Shown here piece after piece: positions 7,143-10,406 of a DNA stretch of 10,406 bases; position 1 is the first letter of the stretch, and each line of letters starts with the position of its first letter. The position numbers and the translations under genes were made by a program. Under the pieces are notes generated by a model. The model worked only from the letters and a program-made list of their open reading frames with translations, made no database searches and was not told the DNA's origin. This DNA comes from Ruminococcus sp. UBA4350 (GTDB taxonomy: Bacteria; Bacillota; Clostridia; Oscillospirales; Ruminococcaceae): contig DGSY01000073.1 in assembly GCA_002394125.1 (NCBI GenBank), positions 10,152 through 20,557 on the forward strand, read 5' to 3'.

Positions 7143-7170
7143 TTATACCATATTAGCTCGTTTTTTGCAA
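7142..7170 (-). promoter_or_regulatory. Possible second upstream minus-strand promoter
   Basis: On the minus strand TTGCAA (7170-7165), a 17-base spacer and TATAAC (7147-7142), preceded by TGG, resemble the stronger promoter 95 bases downstream. Initiation near 7135 would fall inside the first palindromic repeat. It would give the DUF3592-like gene a second, longer leader. Confidence 0.4.
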
Positions 7171-7202
7171 GCGGCTGCTGTTTATTGAGAATACCCACAG
7201 AA

Positions 7203-7222
7203 CGGAGGCGGGCAATGCCCGT
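7203..7222 (+). repeat. Palindromic repeat copy 2 enclosing a Shine-Dalgarno and start codon
   Basis: The second copy holds GGAGG (7204-7208), the ribosome binding site of the downstream lipoprotein gene, and the hairpin CGGGC-AAT-GCCCG (7209-7221). The ATG at 7215-7217 lies across the loop and stem. If the hairpin forms in mRNA it would restrict initiation, which suggests translational control. Confidence 0.6.
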
Positions 7223-7646
7223 AGAGAATATGGATCATATCAAAATATGCACAGTCTGCTGTGCGGCAATGCTGCTGACGGCCTGCGCCGAATCATCCGC
7301 GCCGGAGCCGCAGACAAGCGAAATGCAGTACATCAAAAAGGTTGAACTGTTCGATACGCTGACGGATATGTATAACAATCCCGATCAGTATCTTGGAAAG
7401 CAATATCATATTGTCGGGACGCTCTATCCCTCGGTCGAGGACAATGAGACATTCTATTCAGTCTACGCAGAGGGGAAGGACGGCCACGGCATCGGCCTTG
7501 AGCTGGACTGGAAGGATTTCAGCGGCTTTGAGGATTATGAGACTGTCACAGTCGAGGGAAAACTGGAGAAGACCTCCGGCGAGCATGACGGGCAGAAGAT
7601 CGAGTATCTGATCCTGCGCGTCAGCAAGCTCGAAAAGCGACAGTGA
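7215..7646 (+). CDS. Small lipoprotein, possibly OB-fold, unknown function
   Basis: The start is ATG7215, six bases after GGAGG; the open frame continues upstream but has no comparable ribosome binding site. The 143-residue product begins MPVENMDHIKICTVCC and has the lipobox LLTAC, with Cys24 as the lipidation site. ATG7230 is an alternative start that would keep a shorter signal peptide. A Ser/Pro linker leads to a beta-rich domain with the pattern DMYNNPDQYLGKQYHIVGTL, then strand-like segments and VTVEGKLEKT...IEYLILRVSKLEK. The 'pay attention to amino acids around YLGKxxxIxGxL' pattern recalls OB-fold lipoproteins, but I do not recognise a named family. It ends 11 bases before the CotH-type gene, whose ribosome binding site overlaps its stop codon, so the two are co-transcribed and probably act together at the cell surface. 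Confidence 0.8.
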   Translation: MPVENMDHIKICTVCCAAMLLTACAESSAPEPQTSEMQYIKKVELFDTLTDMYNNPDQYLGKQYHIVGTLYPSVEDNETFYSVYAEGKDGHGIGLELDWKDFSGFEDYETVTVEGKLEKTSGEHDGQKIEYLILRVSKLEKRQ

Positions 7647-7657
7647 AAGGAGCCGCC

Positions 7658-9322
7658 ATGCGATACAGGCTGATTTCCGGCTTTGCTGCGATCATGCTTT
7701 CGGCTTCCTGCTGCGGATGCACAGAGCAGGATCCGCACGGCAGCAGCGCTGCACCGGAGCGTGAGGCGGAAACCGTTGAGGCATTCGTCTTTTCGCCGGA
7801 CGGTACGGAAAAGACCGATCTGCATTTTCTGCCGGATTATTCGCAGCTTGCGCTGAAAGCGCCGGAGGGCGCCGAGATCCGCTATACGCTGGACGGCAGC
7901 GTGCCGGATGCGGAATCAGAGCTGTATACCGCGCCGATCGTGCTGGAGCAGTATGTCGGGGATTTTCCGCACTGCGTTGTGCTGCGGGCAAAGGCATATT
8001 TTGCGGACGGCACCGAATCCGCCGCCGCGACGCAGACCTTCTGGACGGCATTCGATATCATGTCCCGATTCAAAAATCCGGTATTCTCGATCGCGGGTGA
8101 TCCCGCCGAAATCACCGAAAAGCCCGACGGCATTTTCTGCGGGAGCAATGCAAAAAAACGCGGGCGCGATTCCGAACGGGCGGTTTCCGTCGAAGCAGTG
8201 ACGCCGGACGGTCAGAGCATCTTCGCGCAGGATGCCGGAATGCGTGTCTACGGCGGCGCATCCCGCGAATCCTCGATCAAATCCGTGAAGCTCTTTGCGC
8301 GCAGGGAATATGATCCGGCGCACGGAAAGTTTGATTTTGACGGCTTCGGCACCGCCGATGCAGAGGGCGGCGTGGTCGCGGAATATGACAAGCTCGTGCT
8401 GCGAAACGGCGGCAACGACTGGCAGTTTGCGTTCATCCGCGATGAGCTTTGTCAGGTGCTTGCGGCGGAGGCGGGCTATACCGACACCGAAGCGGTCATG
8501 CCCGCGGTGTTCTATCTGAACGGCGAATATTACGGCCTGCACTGGCTCCATGAAACGGTCTGCGATGATCTGCTGAAGGACAAATACGGCGGCAGCAGCG
8601 GCAAATATGTCGTTATGGAGGGCAGTGAGCAGGAGAAGGATGTACCGGAGGATGATGCGGAGGAAGCGGCGCAGGCCGAGGCATTCAACCGGCAGTATGC
8701 GGCGCTCTCCGCGCTTGACCTGACCGATGATGCGAATTACGCGCAGGTCTCTGAATTCATGGATATCGAAAATTATTTGCAGTTTTTTGCGTTCAATATT
8801 TATATCAATAACAATGACTGGCCGCAGAACAATATCAAATGTTACCGCTGGCTCGGCGATGCGGAGGATGCATACGGCCATACAGACGGAAAATGGCGCT
8901 TCTGGCTGCATGATATGGATTATTCGACCGGCCTTTACGGGCAGGATGAAACGCTGGCAAATTATAACAATCTTGCGCAGATTCTCGATGAAAGATCCGA
9001 CCGCTATGCGCCGATGTTCGCGGCACTGATGCAGCGGGAGGACTGCCGGAAAGCTTTCCTCGCGGAGATGCAGCGGCTTATGGACGATACGCTTTCGGAG
9101 ACGCATATCTGCGAGGTGCTTGACCGGATGAATACGCAGCGGTTTATGGAAATGCGCCGCTATTTCGATCATCTCGAAGCAATGAAAAAGAACGACAGCT
9201 CGATCTGGATCTGGTATCAGGAATATCAGAACCGGACGCAGAATATCAAAAATTTCGCGGCGGAGCGCAGAGCGAACATGGAGCGCTTTCTCGCGGAGGC
9301 GCTTCCTGCTGCCGAGAGTTGA
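7658..9322 (+). CDS. CotH-kinase-family lipoprotein with chitobiase/Fn3-like domain
   Basis: The start is ATG7658, with AAAGGAG at 7646-7652 and 5-base spacing, giving 554 residues. The signal peptide ends in a Cys-rich SASCCGC (Cys18, 19 and 21), so lipidation is likely but the exact Cys is unclear. Residues about 55-128 form a chitobiase/Fn3-associated domain (RYTLDGSVPD at 75-84, then YTAPI). The CotH domain follows: GMRVYGGASR (194-203), LRNGGNDW (248-255) with a downstream FIRDEL, LNGEYYGLHW (287-296), NIYINNNDWPQNN, and WRFWLHDMDYSTGLYG with Asp419 and Asp421 as the likely metal-binding pair. CotH of Bacillus is a protein kinase acting on spore-coat proteins. In gut Ruminococcus such proteins are common and secreted; kinase activity here is inferred. 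There is no obvious spore-coat context. It is paired with the small lipoprotein upstream. Confidence 0.88.
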   Translation: MRYRLISGFAAIMLSASCCGCTEQDPHGSSAAPEREAETVEAFVFSPDGTEKTDLHFLPDYSQLALKAPEGAEIRYTLDGSVPDAESELYTAPIVLEQYVGDFPHCVVLRAKAYFADGTESAAATQTFWTAFDIMSRFKNPVFSIAGDPAEITEKPDGIFCGSNAKKRGRDSERAVSVEAVTPDGQSIFAQDAGMRVYGGASRESSIKSVKLFARREYDPAHGKFDFDGFGTADAEGGVVAEYDKLVLRNGGNDWQFAFIRDELCQVLAAEAGYTDTEAVMPAVFYLNGEYYGLHWLHETVCDDLLKDKYGGSSGKYVVMEGSEQEKDVPEDDAEEAAQAEAFNRQYAALSALDLTDDANYAQVSEFMDIENYLQFFAFNIYINNNDWPQNNIKCYRWLGDAEDAYGHTDGKWRFWLHDMDYSTGLYGQDETLANYNNLAQILDERSDRYAPMFAALMQREDCRKAFLAEMQRLMDDTLSETHICEVLDRMNTQRFMEMRRYFDHLEAMKKNDSSIWIWYQEYQNRTQNIKNFAAERRANMERFLAEALPAAES

Positions 9323-9347
9323 CAAAATCCGCGATTTCTGGTATGAT
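9319..9347 (+). promoter_or_regulatory. Extended -10 promoter of the aminotransferase gene
   Basis: A perfect TTGACA (9319-9324), a 17-base spacer and TATGAT (9342-9347), preceded by TGG, form an extended -10 promoter. The -35 overlaps the TGA stop codon (9320-9322) of the CotH-type gene. Transcription would start near 9354, giving the aminotransferase independent control with a leader of about 44 bases. Confidence 0.88.
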
Positions 9348-9353
9348 AATAGG

Positions 9354-9369
9354 TGCAGAGCGTTCTGCA
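9354..9369 (+). promoter_or_regulatory. Hairpin at the predicted mRNA 5' end
   Basis: TGCAGA (9354-9359), loop GCGT, and TCTGCA (9364-9369) form a perfect 6 bp inverted repeat starting at the predicted transcription start. It may be a 5'-stabilising hairpin or a dyad operator. It has no U-tract and so is not a terminator. Confidence 0.5.
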
Positions 9370-9397
9370 TAATTCAAAAATGAAAAGAGGAATTCCT

Positions 9398-10406
9398 ATG
9401 GCATTTCAGCCCTATCAGGCGTCCATGCTGGCTCTCGGTCAGGCGCCTTCCGTGATCCGTGAGACATTTGAATACGGCAACCGCCGCGCCGCCGAGATCG
9501 GCAGAGAAAATGTATTTGATTTCAGCCTCGGCAATCCGAGCGTTCCGGCACCGGATTCTGTTCATGATACGATGCGCACGCTGATGGATGAGACTGATTC
9601 CGTTCTGCTGCACGGCTATACCTCTGCGGTCGGTGCGGAGCCGGTCAGACAGGCCGTCGCGGATGACATCAACCGCAGATTCGGCACCGGCGTTTCCGCG
9701 CAGGATCTCTACATGACCTGCGGCGCAGCGGCATCGCTGACCGTCACGCTGAATGCGGTCGTCTGCCCCGGCGATACGGTCATGACCTTTGCGCCGTTCT
9801 TCCCGGAGTACCGCGTATTTGTGGAATCCGCAGGCGGAAAGCTGACCGTGATCCCCGCAGATCTTGATACTTTCCAAATGAATCTGAAAGCCTTCGCGGA
9901 GCTTGTCACGCCGGAGACCAAGACGATCATCGTCAATACGCCGAACAATCCGACCGGCGTTGTGTTTACCGAGGAGAATCTCAAGGAATTCTGCAAGCTC
10001 CTGCACGAAAAAGAGCAGGAATACGGCCACCCGATCTATCTGATCGCGGACGAGCCCTACCGTGAGCTGATCTACGATGACAATACCGTTGTGCCGTATC
10101 TGCCGAATCTCTACGACAATACCTTTGTCTGCTATTCGTTCAGCAAGTCGCTCTCACTGCCCGGCGACCGTATCGGCTACATTCTCGTTTCGCCGAAAAT
10201 GCAGGACAGCCGGCTTGTTTATGCGGCAGTCTGCGGTGCGGGCAGAGCGCTCGGCTATGTCTGCGCACCGAGCCTTGCACAGCGCGTGATCGCGGCAAAT
10301 CTCGGCAAAACATCCGATCTTTCGATCTACCGCAGAAACCGTGATCTGCTCTACAAGAATCTGACTGATTACGGCTATCGGTGCATCTATCCGGACGGCG
10401 CATTCT
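9398..10406 (+). CDS. Pyridoxal-phosphate aminotransferase, class I/II, 3' end outside window
   Basis: This is a fold-type I PLP enzyme that moves amino groups between amino acids and 2-oxo acids in the cytoplasm. The reading frame is open from ATG9398 to the window edge, 336 codons. The ribosome binding site AGAGGA (9386-9391) lies six bases upstream; ATG9380 in frame has no such site. Family marks include FDFSLGNPSVPAP near the N-terminus, the NTPNNPTG motif with Asn184 contacting PLP, the DEPY motif with Asp218 pairing with the pyridine nitrogen, SFSKSL with Lys250 as the Schiff-base lysine, and GDRIGY with Arg258 binding phosphate. The final substrate-binding arginine lies beyond the edge. 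The substrate cannot be named. Its own promoter and the preceding hairpin suggest it is regulated apart from the CotH pair. Confidence 0.92.
   Translation, partial: MAFQPYQASMLALGQAPSVIRETFEYGNRRAAEIGRENVFDFSLGNPSVPAPDSVHDTMRTLMDETDSVLLHGYTSAVGAEPVRQAVADDINRRFGTGVSAQDLYMTCGAAASLTVTLNAVVCPGDTVMTFAPFFPEYRVFVESAGGKLTVIPADLDTFQMNLKAFAELVTPETKTIIVNTPNNPTGVVFTEENLKEFCKLLHEKEQEYGHPIYLIADEPYRELIYDDNTVVPYLPNLYDNTFVCYSFSKSLSLPGDRIGYILVSPKMQDSRLVYAAVCGAGRALGYVCAPSLAQRVIAANLGKTSDLSIYRRNRDLLYKNLTDYGYRCIYPDGAF

Noticed and set aside
7916..9370. Minus-strand 484-residue open frame
   Set aside because: It lies opposite the CotH-type gene, has no ribosome binding site or recognisable motif, and is explained by codon bias of the sense gene.
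9374..10030. Minus-strand 218-residue open frame
   Set aside because: It lies opposite the aminotransferase, which has full PLP motifs.
1..10406. CRISPR arrays, transposase-type insertion sequences or phage structural genes
   Set aside because: No regularly spaced repeats, transposase motifs or phage proteins were seen.

Overview
The window looks like chromosomal DNA of a moderately GC-rich, Gram-positive Clostridia species, probably a Ruminococcus-like member of the Oscillospiraceae. This is inferred from three things: strong AAAGGAG-type ribosome binding sites with sigma-A promoters that often carry an extended TGn -10; several predicted lipoproteins, including a CotH-kinase-family protein; and protein families that resemble gut Firmicutes versions. 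No species can be named from the sequence alone.

Layout, left to right. (1) Bases 1-41 are the 5' half of an initiator tRNA-fMet(CAU) gene on the minus strand, with a consensus promoter at 54-82. (2) Divergent from it is a compact large serine recombinase (129-1322) with no recognisable cargo. (3) A strong extended -10 promoter (1372-1400) drives what looks like a three-gene operon: rlmB (23S rRNA 2'-O-methyltransferase); an 883-residue membrane protein with the topology of a P1B-type ATPase but with nearly all its catalytic motifs lost; and a lipoprotein metallopeptidase of the M3/PepF type. (4) A hairpin at 6481-6506 separates this operon from a convergent minus-strand gene for a small two-helix DUF3592-like membrane protein (6549-7016). 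(5) A 198-base intergenic region holds divergent promoter elements and two near-identical palindromic repeats 80 bp apart, the second of which encloses a start codon. (6) A plus-strand pair follows: a small lipoprotein, possibly with an OB fold, and a CotH-kinase-family lipoprotein with an N-terminal chitobiase/Fn3-like domain. (7) A promoter overlapping the CotH-type stop codon drives a fold-type I PLP aminotransferase that runs off the right edge.

The rlmB operon joins an RNA-modification housekeeping gene to two envelope proteins, and no obvious biochemical pathway links them. The most unusual item is the P-type-ATPase-like pseudoenzyme (2221-4872). It keeps the 4+2+2 transmembrane plan and N-domain-like sequence. 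Its phosphorylation motif, CPC metal motif, TGDN motif and GDGxND motif are altered or absent. The second theme is cell-surface biology: four predicted envelope proteins besides the pseudo-ATPase (M3 lipoprotein, DUF3592-like protein, small lipoprotein, CotH-type lipoprotein) lie next to one another.
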